52,392 nucleotides of DNA from Ophiocordyceps camponoti-saundersi (nom. inval.) (lineage: Eukaryota > Ascomycota > Sordariomycetes > Hypocreales > Ophiocordycipitaceae). Position numbers and translations under genes: made by a program. Of this stretch, positions 1-11,317 are shown piece after piece. The DNA lies in NCBI GenBank assembly GCA_003339415.1, contig PDHQ01000243.1, forward strand, positions 1 through 52,392, given 5' to 3'. The notes below the pieces were generated by a model. It was not told the DNA's origin, made no database searches, and was given only the letters and a program-made list of their open reading frames with translations. The first letter of the stretch is position 1. Each line of letters opens with the position of its first letter.

Positions 1-164
1 ATAATTTTATTTATATTTTCTTTATAATAATACCTTTTTTAAAAAAATACTATATCTATTATATTTTCTTAAAAAAGAATTAAAATAACTAAAATTTTAA
101 AAAAAATATATTTAAAGAGCGCTTAAACTATAGTATTTACTTAAAATATAAAAAAAATAATTAA
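1..164. other. AT-rich RIP-type DNA, no gene seen
   Basis: The stretch is almost entirely A and T, with poly-A and poly-T runs and practically no CpA or TpG. No reading frame, RNA gene or terminal repeat is visible. It probably belongs to the element whose palindromic end lies at 165-360. Confidence 0.6.
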
Positions 165-360
165 AGTTAGTAACTAATTTTTTTAGTTATTAGTTAGTTA
201 TAACTAACTAATAACTAAAAGTTATAACTAAAGATTAGTTACTAAGGTGACTTTAGTTAGTTAGTGACTAATTTAGTTACTAAAAAACGTGACTTTAGTT
301 AGTTAGTTATAACTAACTAAAAAATAACTAAAAAAGTCACTAACTAATTTTAAACCCTAG
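165..360. repeat. Palindrome-rich terminal array of a transposon
   Basis: The segment is built from iterated TTAGTTA/TAACTAA units. Positions 181-220 form a perfect 40-bp palindrome centred on TTATAA, and 299-320 form a 22-bp one. GTGACTTTAGTTAGTTAG occurs twice and the inverse GTCACTAACTAA once near 335. The array stops at AAACCCTAG (about 352-360). Read on the minus strand it therefore starts with CTAGGGTTT and runs into GTGAC repeats, the same layout as 52076-52240. This resembles the subterminal repeats of a DNA transposon extending leftwards out of the window. The superfamily is unknown. Confidence 0.5.
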
Positions 361-2011
361 TTTTAGACTAAGGTAAAGGAAGGCTAAAAGGCTATATAAT
401 TTTTACTTTAGTATATTTTAACTATAATAAGAATAAAATAAGGTAATTTCCCTAAAGAAAATTCTATAAAAAAAGTTTCTATTTCTTAACTAATTTTATT
501 AATTTTTTATTTACTTACTTTAATATACTTATAAGCTTATAGTACTACTAGATAATAATATATTATAGGAATTACTTAAACTATAATACTATTAACTATT
601 ATCTTAATAGCTGCTCTATTATCTTTCGTAAGAATAAGAGAAACTTATATATAAGGGAATAATAATAGCTAGGATAATAAGAAAGGCCTTCTAAATATCT
701 ATATAGGACTTTACTATAAAAAGGTTATAGCCGAGTATAAAGGTTACTATATAATATTCACGCTTCTTAGCGAGGAGAAATATAAGTAAGTTTTATTTTT
801 AAAATCTATTAGTTTTTATTTCTAACCTTTTCTTTACTAAAGAATATAAATTAGATATTCTTTCTATAAATTTCTATAATATAGCTACGATATTAATAAC
901 TCGAAAGAACCTTTATCTTATAATATTACTTTTACTTAATAGCTATTTTTAATATTTTTACTTAAATATTTATAAAGTTTTCGATAAAATCTTATATAGC
1001 TACTTAATCTTTATTCGAACGTTAAACTTACGGAATAATTAAGTTAGGTATCTTTTAAGAAGTAAGGCTATCTTTATTATTAAAAATAGCTCTTATCGCG
1101 CCCTTATTTTACTTTAATAAGTAAGTTTTTAGAAAAACCCTAATATATTTATTAGTATTAAGCGACTTAGCGCTTTTAAAAAAAATTATATTTTTTTAAA
1201 GTAAATTAAGTAAGCTTTTTAAGTAGATTTTAATATTACTATTATCGCTAAAATAAAATAAACGCCCCTTAACTAGTAATATAAAATTTTTTTCGTAAAT
1301 AAGTAAATCTAAAGAAAATAATATATTAATATTAATAGGTATTAACTCTAAGTAAAAAATAGTATACGATTTACGTTTACTATAAGCAATTTCGTTATAT
1401 TAAACTCTTACTTTTACTAAATCGCGGGCTTTTTTATTCTTTAACGCGTTATATTATAATATTTATTTATTATACTTAATCTCTTAATATTACGCTAAAT
1501 AGGCGAGAAGAAAGAGTTTATCTTAGATATCGATATATATAAGCTTACCGGAGAGAGAATTATCGCTAAGTTACTAAGAGTATAAAAGGAGAAGGTTTAG
1601 ATAGTACCGCGTTTCGATAATAGTTTTCTTTTTATTAACTATAATATTTATTTTCTATAGCTTATTTATAGCTATCTTTTATAGACTTATTAACTTTATT
1701 ATATTTAGTATATTTTAAAATACCTTAAAGCTATATAGTATAAGCTACTATATATTACTATTAGTAATAATTTAGTAAACCTTTACTTATATAAGTAATT
1801 AAAAGATCTACGCTACCTATTTTTATAATATTATACTAAGCTACCTAGCTATAGTAAGGACTTTTTATATATATCTAAAAGGCGCTATACCCCCTTCCCC
1901 TTTTTAACTTAATATTACCTTTCCTAGAGTTTTCTAACTTAACCCTCCTATTATCGCTATCTAGCTAGTAGCTATTATAGCTATTACTATTTCTCCTATT
2001 ATTATACTTAG
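361..2011. other. RIP-degraded transposon relic, unclassified
   Basis: AT-rich, CpA/TpG-depleted DNA with many TAA and TAG triplets in every frame. Some stretches have fairly long stop-poor frames, for example about 700-785 on the + strand, but no domain could be recognised. It precedes the 45-bp tandem repeat and may belong to the same old element. No LTR or TSD was found for it. Confidence 0.5.
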
Positions 2012-2236
2012 CTTAACTGTTATTATTATTACTAGCTTAACTATTATTATACTTATCTTAACCGTTATTATTGTCGCTAGCTTAACTATTATTATACTTA
2101 GCTTAACTATTATTATCGTTACTAGCTTAACTATCGTTATACTTATCTTAACTATTATTATCGTTACTAGCTTAACCGTCGTTATACCTAGCTTAACTAT
2201 TATCGTCGTTACTAGCTTAACTATTATTATACTTAT
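2012..2236. repeat. Tandem repeat, five 45-bp units
   Basis: Five head-to-tail 45-bp units, each made of a 24-bp and a 21-bp sub-unit that both begin CTTAAC. The longer ends in ACTAG or GCTAG and the shorter in ACTTAT or ACTTAG. Units differ at C/T and G/A positions, as expected if the array was mutated by RIP after it formed. Both sub-units are multiples of three, so the array would encode a 15-residue repeat (8+7) in an ancestral ORF on either strand. The host ORF is no longer recognisable. Confidence 0.75.
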
Positions 2237-3240
2237 CTAGCTAGTAATTATTATAGCTATCTTAACTATCGTTATTATTACTAGGTATCGTAAGGCGGGT
2301 GCTTCGTTAACTAGAGGTAATAGGTAAGTATATATCTCCTAAAAACTTTTCCTATATAATATATTACTACTTACCTAAGTAAGTATATAACGTAGCGTTA
2401 TTATATTACCTATATAATACCTACCTTAACTTTTAACTAATACTAAATATAAACTTAAAAAATATTAAGTAAGTCTCCTACTAACCGTTACTCTTTATAT
2501 TTAACTATATACTTATTAACTTACCTTATAAAATTACTATAGCGTTTTTAAAATAAAGTTAAGATATACTTTACCTAAAATATCTACTACTCTTATCTTA
2601 TAAATAGTAGTCTTATTACGCTTACTAATTTTATATAGCTTATATTATTAATACCTTTACTAGCCTCCTAAGTTATTAACTAGTAAGCTATTATACTTAG
2701 CTTATATTGCTAATATATTATAGGCTTTTATATACCCGAAGCTAGCGATTTCTTAACTAGTAAAGAGTTATATCTATAAGTAAAATAATAACCTTAGAGT
2801 ATTATAAAGGGGTTACCTTAATAGTAAGAAATAAGGTATAATCTTTACTTAACTACCTCTTAATAATATATAAATCTTTTTAATAATTTATTATAATATT
2901 ACTTTAGTAAGTATTAATTCTTAATCTTATATATAACTAACTTTTAATATTAGAGAAATACTTACTTCTTACTATCTTACTTATTAGCGGAGGTAATTAG
3001 TATATTCTAGTAAGTTAGTTTAATATCTTTTTAGGGTTTTACTAATAAGCTATTTTAATTAGTAGCATTATTAAATTTCGTAAATAGTTATTTTACTATA
3101 TTAAATAAATACCTATTTTATATAATCTCCCTTATATAAAGTTATAAATAATATATTTAGATAAGAGGTAAGTAAATATTAAAATATATATTAAGGTAAA
3201 AATACTTAAAGAAATATATAAATATATTTTAAAAGTTAAC
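2237..3240. other. RIP-degraded relic, no gene seen
   Basis: Continuation of the AT-rich relic between the tandem repeat and the minisatellite into which element A inserted. No domain, LTR or RNA gene is recognisable. Confidence 0.45.
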
Positions 3241-3302
3241 TTTTCTATTTCTCTTAAATACCGCTTTTAATATTATTATTATATCTTATTTCTAATATTA
3301 CT
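3241..3302. repeat. Left part of a minisatellite split by element A
   Basis: Units resembling CTTATTTCTAATATTACTAT run up to the left target duplication of element A. The same unit resumes right after element A (5088-5306), so the element landed inside the array. Confidence 0.55.
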
Positions 3303-3307
3303 ATTAC

Positions 3308-3517
3308 TATAAGGAATTAATTTATAACTAATCGTAGCTAGATAAGGGGGATTATAGCGGATATATTTAGGTTTTCCTAATAGCGCTTAGTTATCGCGCG
3401 GGGTATATAGCTAGCTTAGGAGGGGGGCTTCTCTCCCCTTTTTTTCCTCTTTTCGATAGCTTTAATTATAACTCTATTTTAGCTTACTTCTATAATCGCT
3501 TTAATAATATTATTATA
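3308..3517 (+). repeat. 5' LTR of element A (210 bp)
   Basis: Direct copy of 4873-5082. It starts TATAAGGAATTA, carries the conserved block around GCGCGGGGTATATAGCTAGC and a GGAGGGGGGCTTCTCTCCCC hairpin-like stretch, and ends CTATTATA-like. The preceding ATTAC is the target duplication. Confidence 0.85.
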
Positions 3518-4872
3518 TTAATTAAAGCTCCTCTTACCGCTAACTAAATATAAGAGTAAGATCTTATTATAAAACGCTATTAAATTTTACTTATATTAAA
3601 GCCGCTTTTAGCTTATTCCGGCCTAAATTCTTAGTTAGCCGCTATATATACTAAATTTATAATTAATAAAGCTATAATTAAAAAGCTTAAGTTTTAGTTT
3701 TATTATATCTTTTCTTATCTTAGTATTTTTTAATAAATATTCTTTTTATATATTATTATAGTTATAAATTTTTTTTACTAGCTTAAAGCTTTTTTAGCGT
3801 ATATCTCTAAACTTTTTAGGGAAAATTATAAAAAGCGTTAAATAAGTTTTTTCTTAATTAAAATATATTAAGGGCTATTAGAGCCCTTTAAAAATTATAT
3901 TATAAGGTAAAAATATATTTTTTTTAAAGCTAGATTATTATATTAATTTAATTACGCTAAAATTATTTTACTTTTATCTAAGCTATATAAGGAGCTATAA
4001 AAGCGCTTAGATTATAAAAACTAGCTTACGATATATATAGCTTTTATTAGCTTTCTTTAAAGTTTTAATAAAATATTTAGTTTTAAGAATATTCCTAATA
4101 CGCTAGTTAATTTACCGCCCCCCTTTTTTACTAACTTAATAGATATTATATTTATATAATTTTATTTTAATATTATTAAGCGCTAATATTACTATTAATA
4201 TAATTAGATTAATTATTTTAAATATAATTATTTAAAGTTTTATAAGTAAATAAGGATATTAAGGTTAAGGCTTTTTATAAGCGAAGTAAAGTAATTAGAG
4301 GTAAATTTAAAATATTTTAATTAAAAAGATAATAAGTAAGGAGGGATAAGTATATATTAAATATTATAGCTTAAGTAATTTCTAGCTTTATTATATTATT
4401 TTATATAAGGATAGTCCGCATATAGCTTAAGCGCGTAGATTTATTAATAAGTATATATTATAATTATATTACGCTTTAGCTTATAAACTAGCGCTAGTAA
4501 TATATAGCGATAAGTATATAGCTAGCTTTACTATTTACTATAATTAGGATATTTTCTAAGCTTCTTATAACTAATATAATATTACTTAATTTTATATATT
4601 AGCTATATAAGTAAGTTTTATTATTAATATATAAGTTTATTAATTCTTACCTTAAGTAATATTATAATTTTAAGCTTATTAAAATCTTCCTTATAAAGAT
4701 TAAAGTTTAATTTTTTAAGCTATAAGGAAGCTTTTCCGCCTTTTTATCCTTATCTTTATAAAAGCTATTAAGCTATTAGCTAGGGATTATATAAAGTATC
4801 TCGCTAGCGTAATAGTATATAACTTTTCTATCCTATACTTTTACCTCCTTAGCTAGCTTAAAAAGGGGGCTA

Positions 4873-5082
4873 TATAAAGGATTAGTTTATAACTAATCGT
4901 AGCTAGATAGGGGGGATTATAGCGGATATATTTAAGTTTTCCTAATAGCGCTTAATTATTACGCGGGGTATATAGCTAGCTTAGGAGGGGGGCTTCTCTC
5001 CCCTCTCCTTCCTCTTTTTAATAGCTTTAATTATAACTTTACTTTAGCTTACTTTTATAATTACTTTAGTAATACTATTATA
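4873..5082 (+). repeat. 3' LTR of element A (210 bp)
   Basis: Matches 3308-3517 apart from C/T and G/A differences. It is preceded by a polypurine tract and followed by the target duplication ATTAC. Confidence 0.85.
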
Positions 5083-5087
5083 ATTAC

Positions 5088-5306
5088 TTTTTATTTCTAA
5101 TATCGCTATCGCGTCTTATTTTTAATATTACTATTATTTTTTATTTTTAGTATTACCGTTACGTTTTATCTTTAATATCGCTATTATATTTTACTTCTAA
5201 TATTACTATTATTACTTATTTTTAATATTACTATCGCTTTATTTTTTATATCGCTATTAGTTTATTTCCTATCGCTATTACTTATTTTAAATATCGATAT
5301 TAATTT
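5088..5306. repeat. Minisatellite, right part
   Basis: Roughly eight degenerate units of about 23-27 bp of the form TTTTATTTCTAATATCGCTATTA, varying mostly at C/T and G/A sites. It is continuous with 3241-3302 once element A is removed. Confidence 0.6.
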
Positions 5307-5504
5307 TACTTTTTAGTATAAGATAATAATAGCGTAGTAAAACCTTTTTAAATATAACTTAAAATTACTATTACTAAACTTTAAGTAAATATAAGGCGTA
5401 TTTTTTATTTTTAATTATTATAATATTAACGCGTAATTTATCTTAAGTAACCGCTTAGATATATCTTTAAATAAGTCTTAAATAAGATATAAAAATAGCG
5501 CGAT

Positions 5505-5714
5505 TATAAAAGTCTTACTAAGGCGACTATAGAAATAAGCTAAGGTAGAGTTATAATTAAAGCTATTAAAGGGAGGAAAGAGAGGGGAGAGAAGCCCCCC
5601 TCCTAAGCTAGCTATATACCCCGCGTAATAACTAAGCGCTATTAGGAAAACCTAAATATATCCGCTATAATCCCCCCTATCTAGCTATAATTAGTTATAA
5701 ACTAATCCCTTATA
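5505..5714 (-). repeat. 3' LTR of element C (left, 210 bp)
   Basis: Reverse complement of the element A LTR. It begins TATAAAAGTCTTACTAAGG and ends CCCTTATA. The target duplication GCGAT is immediately to the left. Confidence 0.85.
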
Positions 5715-7070
5715 TAGCCCCCTTCTTAAGCTAGCTAAGAAAGTAAAAGCGTAGGATAGAAAAATTATATATTATTATATTAGTAAGATACTCTATATAG
5801 TCCCTAGCTAATAGCTTAATAGCCTCCGTAAAAATAAAGATAAAAGAGCGGAAAAGCTCCCTTATAGCTTAAGGAATTAAACCCTAATCCTTATAAGGAA
5901 AATTCTAATAAGCTTAGAATCGTAGCACCGCTTAAAATAAGAATTAATAAATTTATATACTAATAGTAAAAACTTACTTATATAGCTAATATATAAGATT
6001 AAGTAATATTATATTAGTTATAGGAAGCTTAAAGAATACCTTAATTATAATAAATAGTAAAGCTAGCTATATATTTATTATTATATATTATTAATATTAG
6101 TTTATAAGCTAAGGCGTAATATAATTACGGTATATACTTACTAATAAATTTACGCGCCTAAGCTACGCGCGGACTATCTTTATATAAGGTAATATAATAA
6201 AGCTAGAAATTACCTAAGCTATAATATTTAATATATACTTATCCCTTTTTACTCGTTATCCTTTTAATTAAAATATTTTAGATCCGCTTTTAGCTACCTT
6301 ACTCCGCTTATAAAAAGCCCTAACTTTAATATCTTTATTTACTTATAAAGCTTTAAATAATTACGCTTAAAATAACCGATTTAATTATATTAATAGTAAT
6401 ATTAGCGCTTATTAATATTAGAATAAAATTATATAAACGTAATATTTATTAAGTTAGTAAAAAAGGGGGGCGGCAAATTAACTAGCGCGTTAGGAATATT
6501 CCTAGAACTAAATACTTTATTAAAGCCTCGGAGAAAGCTAGTAAAAGCTATATATATTATAAGCTAGTTTTTATAATCTAAGCGCTTTTATAGCTTCTTA
6601 TATAGCTTAGATAAAAGTAAAATAATTTTAATATAATTAGACTAATATAATAATCTAGCCTTAAAAAAAGTATATTTTTACCTTATAATATATTCTTTAA
6701 GAGGCTTTAATAGCCCCTAATATATCTTAATTAAGGAAAAACTTACTTAGCGCTTTTTATAACTCTCCCTAAAAAGCTTAGAAATATATACTAAAAAAGC
6801 TTTAAGCTAAAAAGAAAAATCTATAGCTATAATAATATATAAAAAAAATATTTACTAAAAGGTACTAAGATAAGAAAAGATATAGTAAAACTAAAACTTA
6901 GGCTCCTTAATTATAGCTTTATTAATCGTAAATTTAGTATATATAGCGGCTAGCTAAGAGTCTAAGTTAGAATAAGCTAAAAGCGGCTTTAATATAGGTA
7001 AAATTTAATAATATTTTATATTAAAATCTTACTCTTACGTTTAGTTAGTAGTAAGAGGAGCTTTAATTAA

Positions 7071-7280
7071 TATAAAGGTCTTATTAAGGCGATTATAAAA
7101 GTAAGCTAAGGTAGAGTTATAATTAAAGCTATTAAAAAAAGGAAGGAGAGGGGAGAGAAGCCCCCCTCCTAAGCTAGCTATATACCCCGCGCGATAACTA
7201 AGCGCTATTAGGAAAACCTAAATATATCCGCTATAATCCCCCTTATCTAGCTATAATTAGTTATAGATTAATTCCTTATA
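7071..7280 (-). repeat. 5' LTR of element C (right, 210 bp)
   Basis: Direct copy of 5505-5714. It is followed immediately by GCGAT, the second half of the target duplication. Confidence 0.85.
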
Positions 7281-7285
7281 GCGAT

Positions 7286-7960
7286 AATATATAGTAATTA
7301 CTTAGTTAGAGGTTTTATTATTATAAGAGGTATATATTAGTTAAATTATTATAAAATATAAATAAGGCTAAGATAAGCTAGTAAAAGTTAAGATAGGTAT
7401 AAAAGTATAAATATTAATTATTCTATAGATAGTAATATTAGTAATATAATAATATTTAAATCTTAATAGCTATATTTTTATAAAAGCTTCTAAGCTAATA
7501 GATAGCTATTATTTAATAATCGCTAATAGCTAATAAAGTAAATAGCTTAGCTTAATAAGCTATTAAGAATATAGTATTTATTAAGATAACTAAAAGCTTT
7601 ATTAACTTAATTTTTATTATAAAAAAATATATATTAGGAAGATTAATAGTAATTATACTATAATAGCTATTAGCTAGTAAATAGCTATCGTTTATAATAA
7701 CTATATAAACTTAAATATCTTTTTAATATTAATAGCGTTTTTTACTAGATAGCTAGCTATTATCCTAATAAGTAGCGGATTAAATAGATATTATATAGCT
7801 AATAGCTATATATTTTTATAAGCTACGGCTACTTATATAATCGACTAGTAATTAATACTATTTTATATAATATATAGTAATCTTATCTATATAGTTTTTA
7901 AATTTAGATATCTTAGAAAGAAAATTAAACTTACTATTAGAATAATAAGGTTTATTATCT
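7286..7960. other. RIP relic, no gene seen
   Basis: AT-rich DNA rich in AGCTATTAGCTA-type motifs. It continues the relic interrupted by element C (5307-5499). No domain is recognised on either strand. Confidence 0.45.
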
Positions 7961-8223
7961 ATTTACGCCCTGAATCTATATAGACCCGCTGTTTAAACCC
8001 CCCCCCCCCCCGCGCGTAGGTATATATTAGTAGGGATAAGCCCCGCTAGTGGCGGCCTATAAAGGCAGGGGCCGGGGAGCCTAATTAGGGTTTAAATTAG
8101 CACCCGCCGGCTAGGTTAGACTTATCGTAGACATTATCCTTTACACCCCCTTTTTAGAGGCCTATTAAATTAACTCTCTTTAGCCGACGCCTCTACTATT
8201 TTATTTATCTCCCGCATAGCTAC
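7961..8223. other. Less mutated, GC-richer segment with a C14 run
   Basis: Unlike its surroundings, this stretch keeps CpA and TpG and contains GC-rich blocks, for example GGCAGGGGCCGGGGAGCC near 8062, plus a run of 14 C (7998-8011). It ends at GCTAC (8219-8223), the left target duplication of the large Copia element. It was therefore joined to the gene island at 38828 before that insertion. No ORF or RNA gene is recognised. Confidence 0.55.
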
Positions 8224-8518
8224 TGTTAGAGGGCTAAGACAAGAGTAGGCTAAGCGTGCGTTTTTATTATCCTTTAAGGCGTGCAGATATTATAGTAACG
8301 GATCCGCAGCCTAGGAAATAGAATTCCTATTAGGAAAAGGGCTATATCCGGGATAATATATAGGCTATAGGAATAAAAGCTTATTTATAAGGGGATTATA
8401 GCTTAAAAGGCTATTATAGATAGTCCTTATTATTTATATAAAGATAATAATAATTCTCTTTATTTTAAAAAGGTAAATATATTAATTAATATAATTTATA
8501 TATTTTTTTTATTTAATA
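8224..8518 (+). repeat. 5' LTR of the host Copia
   Basis: Starts TGTTAGAGGGCTAAG and ends near TTTAATA. It pairs with 38528-38822, sharing for example AGGAAAAGGGCTATAT and GGAATAAAAGCTTATTTATA. It is much less mutated in its first half than the interior that follows. Confidence 0.82.
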
Positions 8519-10550
8519 ATTATAAGCTTAGTTAGTATTTTTTAATTTTATTTATTTAATTTTATTATTTATATATTTTATATTCTATAATTAATTAATC
8601 TAACTTATTTTTAATAATTTTTTTTAAAAAGTAAAGCTATTATAATACTTATTAATTTTTAAATTTAATAATTAATAATAATTTTAATAATAATAAAATA
8701 AGAAATATAATAATAGATTTTTTAATATTTATAAAGCTTATTTTTATTTTTAGATATTTTAAAAATTAAATTAATTAATATTAAAATATAATTAATATAG
8801 CTTAAAGCTATAATATTTAATTTTTTATTAACTTAGAATTATAAAAAACTTTTATAAAGCTATTTTAGCTAGAAATCTTTTTAATAGCTATAAAAGGTTA
8901 TATAAAAAGTAAAACGCCTTTTAATCTTAAAACTTTTTAACTATTAAAGGAAAAATATAAAATATTTACTTTTCTTAACTTTTAAGAAAATTTAAAAGAA
9001 TATTATAAAATAAAAAAAATATTAAAAAAGATAAACTTTTTTATTTAAATAAGCTTTTTATTAGCTTATTAAATTTTAATTTAAAAGGATTTTTTCCTTA
9101 AAAAGAAACTAATTATTCTTTAAGCTTTTATATAGCTTAGAAATATTATTAAATATAAGCTAGCTAAAAATAAATTATAAAATCTTTTTTTTTAGGATTT
9201 TTTAAAAAAAGATATTAATAGCTAAGTAACTTAATTAATTTAAGCTTAGCGGATTTACTTATATTTAAATAATATAAGGTTTATTAATAAAGTATATATT
9301 AAGTATTTTATTTATATAATAAGAGATTAATATCTTTTATTTATTTAAATAATATAATAGAATTTTAAAAATATTTATAAAAAAGTTTATAGAGAAGCTT
9401 TTTAATTTATTAAAGTTTTTTAGGAATTTAGAAAAGCTAATTATAAAGCCCCTAAACTTAATAAAATTAAGAAAAAAGTAGCTTTTATTATTTATAATAA
9501 TTTTAAGTAATAAATAAAAGTAAATATTTTATAAAATAAAGATTAAAATAGCTACTTAATATTATAAGCTTTTTTTTTCCTTTATATAAATAAATTATAA
9601 GGATTTTAGAAAATATAACGCTTAAGTTTATATTTAGTATAGCTAAAAGTATTTTCTAAAATTTAAGAAAAAGGAAAATTACTAAAAATAATATTTTAAT
9701 ATCTTTTTTAATTTAATCCCTCTTTTTTTATTAAATAAAGTTAATCTTAATAATAACTTTTTTTAATAAATTATAAATAAAATAGCTTATAATTAATTAA
9801 TTTAATAAAAAGTTAATTAATAGAAAAAGGATAATAAAGGAATTACTAGCTAATAGAGGGATAAGGAGACTTTAAGTATCTTTATAACTTTAAGGAATCC
9901 CTTTTTAAAAATTATAGAGATAAAAGATAGCGTTTTTTTTAATAAAAGATACTTAATATATATTTTTAACTCTCTTAATTAGTTTAATATTTTAACTTAA
10001 ATAAATAAGCTAATTTTACTATTATTATAATTAAAGTTATTATTAAAAAAGTAAATATAGTTATTTTAATAATAGAAATAAGTTATTATATAATTTTTAT
10101 AAATATTAAGTATAACCTTAACTTTAATACTAATCTTATCTTTTTAATAGTTTTTATAAAAAAATTACGCTTAAAATAACCTTATAAGTAAACTTTATAA
10201 TTTAAAAAATAATATAACTTTTTATTATATAGTTATAAAAATTAAATAAACTTAGCTATAAATTATTAAACTAACCTTAATAGCTTTAGTTAACTTATAA
10301 GTTTTTTAACTTATTATTAAAATAAATAAGAACTTATAATATACTTAAATAAGCTACTTAAAAGCTAAGGTATAAGCTTTACTAAATAAGTTACTAGGAG
10401 TTAATATTAATAAAGCTATATTAATAACTAATTATAAGATTTATATTATTACTAAACTTAGGAAAGAGAGATTATAAGTACCTTATTAAGCTTTATAGCC
10501 TTAACGCCCCTAAGCTATTATCTTTTTCGATCTATTTTATATAAAAGTAA
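8519..10550 (+). pseudogene. Copia gag/protease region, RIP-destroyed
   Basis: This 2-kb stretch lies between the 5' LTR and the Gypsy insertion, where Copia elements carry gag and protease. It is so AT-rich, with TAA and TAG in every frame, that no zinc knuckle or DSG motif can be pointed to. The assignment rests on position: integrase resumes right after the Gypsy element. Confidence 0.5.
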
Positions 10551-10555
10551 GATAT

Positions 10556-10967
10556 TATAAGGGAAGCCTATGCTAGATATACTAAAAAAGAGAGATAGCG
10601 ATAATTAGGTTAGAAGAGAGAAAGATAAGTATATAAATATAAATTATAGAAGTTTACTTTAAGAGTTATATTAAGAGTAAAGCTAATTCTTACCGAATTA
10701 TAATATTAGAAATTACTACGAACTATATATAAAGGGATTATAACTTAGGGGTAAACTCCTCGTAATATAAATTACGATTTCCGGGGTCTTATCTAGGACC
10801 TTAGTATAGTTTAAGAACTTATTTTCTATATCTAATTATTTTATTATAATTAAAAATATATTATATATTTTCTAACTAGTTTCGGTATTATATCATAATA
10901 GCTTTATAATACTTATATAACCTTATAATTATTTTTTTATATATAGTTATTTTATAATTTTATTATA
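10556..10967 (-). repeat. Gypsy LTR, left copy (412 bp)
   Basis: Starts TATAAGGGAAGCCTATGC and ends TTTTATTATA. It matches 19255-19665 apart from C/T and G/A differences and is preceded by the duplication GATAT. Confidence 0.87.
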
Positions 10968-11317
10968 ACTATCTCCTTATTTTAAATAATTAAATATTAG
11001 AATAAGATAGTTATAAGTTATTATAGATATATTATAATAAAGTAAAAAAGAAAAGGTTACGTATAAGGAAAACGTATTATTAGTTATAAAAGCGCGTATA
11101 TAATTATAATAATAGTAATTATTTATTATTAGTTTAGGGTAAAATATAAGTAACTTTAAATATATATTATTATTATTATAATTTTTTTATTTTATTATTT
11201 TTAAAAAAATCTTATCCTTATTTTTATTTTAAGCTTATTTTACTATATAATAATATATCTTCTAAGTACTATATTATATAATAAAGCCCTTAATAGTTTT
11301 TATATATATTTTAATAA

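Larger units (their letters stand above)
3308..5082 (+). mobile_element. Short LTR retroelement copy A (non-autonomous, TRIM/LARD-like)
   Basis: A complete copy of a 1775-bp element. It has two direct 210-bp LTRs (3308-3517 and 4873-5082) and a 1355-bp internal region, flanked by the 5-bp duplication ATTAC at 3303-3307 and 5083-5087. The least mutated copy of this LTR (36878) shows canonical ends, TGTAAGG-type start (here TATAA) and CTTCACA end. A polypurine tract, AAAAAGGGGGC, lies just left of the right LTR and sets the + orientation. The interior is too short for pol, and no protease, RT or integrase motif was found, so it must be moved by an autonomous partner. Whether the interior encoded a gag-like protein cannot be decided because every frame is broken by RIP. 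Confidence 0.88.
5505..7280 (-). mobile_element. Short LTR retroelement copy C (non-autonomous)
   Basis: Second complete copy of the 1.78-kb family, on the minus strand: LTRs 5505-5714 and 7071-7280, interior 5715-7070. It is flanked by the duplication GCGAT at 5500-5504 and 7281-7285. The interior is the reverse complement of that of copies A and B along its whole length, including the shared stretch rich in C and G near 6467 (on the minus strand, GCCGCCCCCC). No coding domain is recognised. The flanks on either side join into one older relic. Confidence 0.88.

Noticed and set aside
7998..8011. C14 run as a sequencing gap or assembly join
   Set aside because: The flanks are continuous with no N bases and no composition break exactly at the run. 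I cannot test assembly quality, so it is treated as a simple homopolymer.
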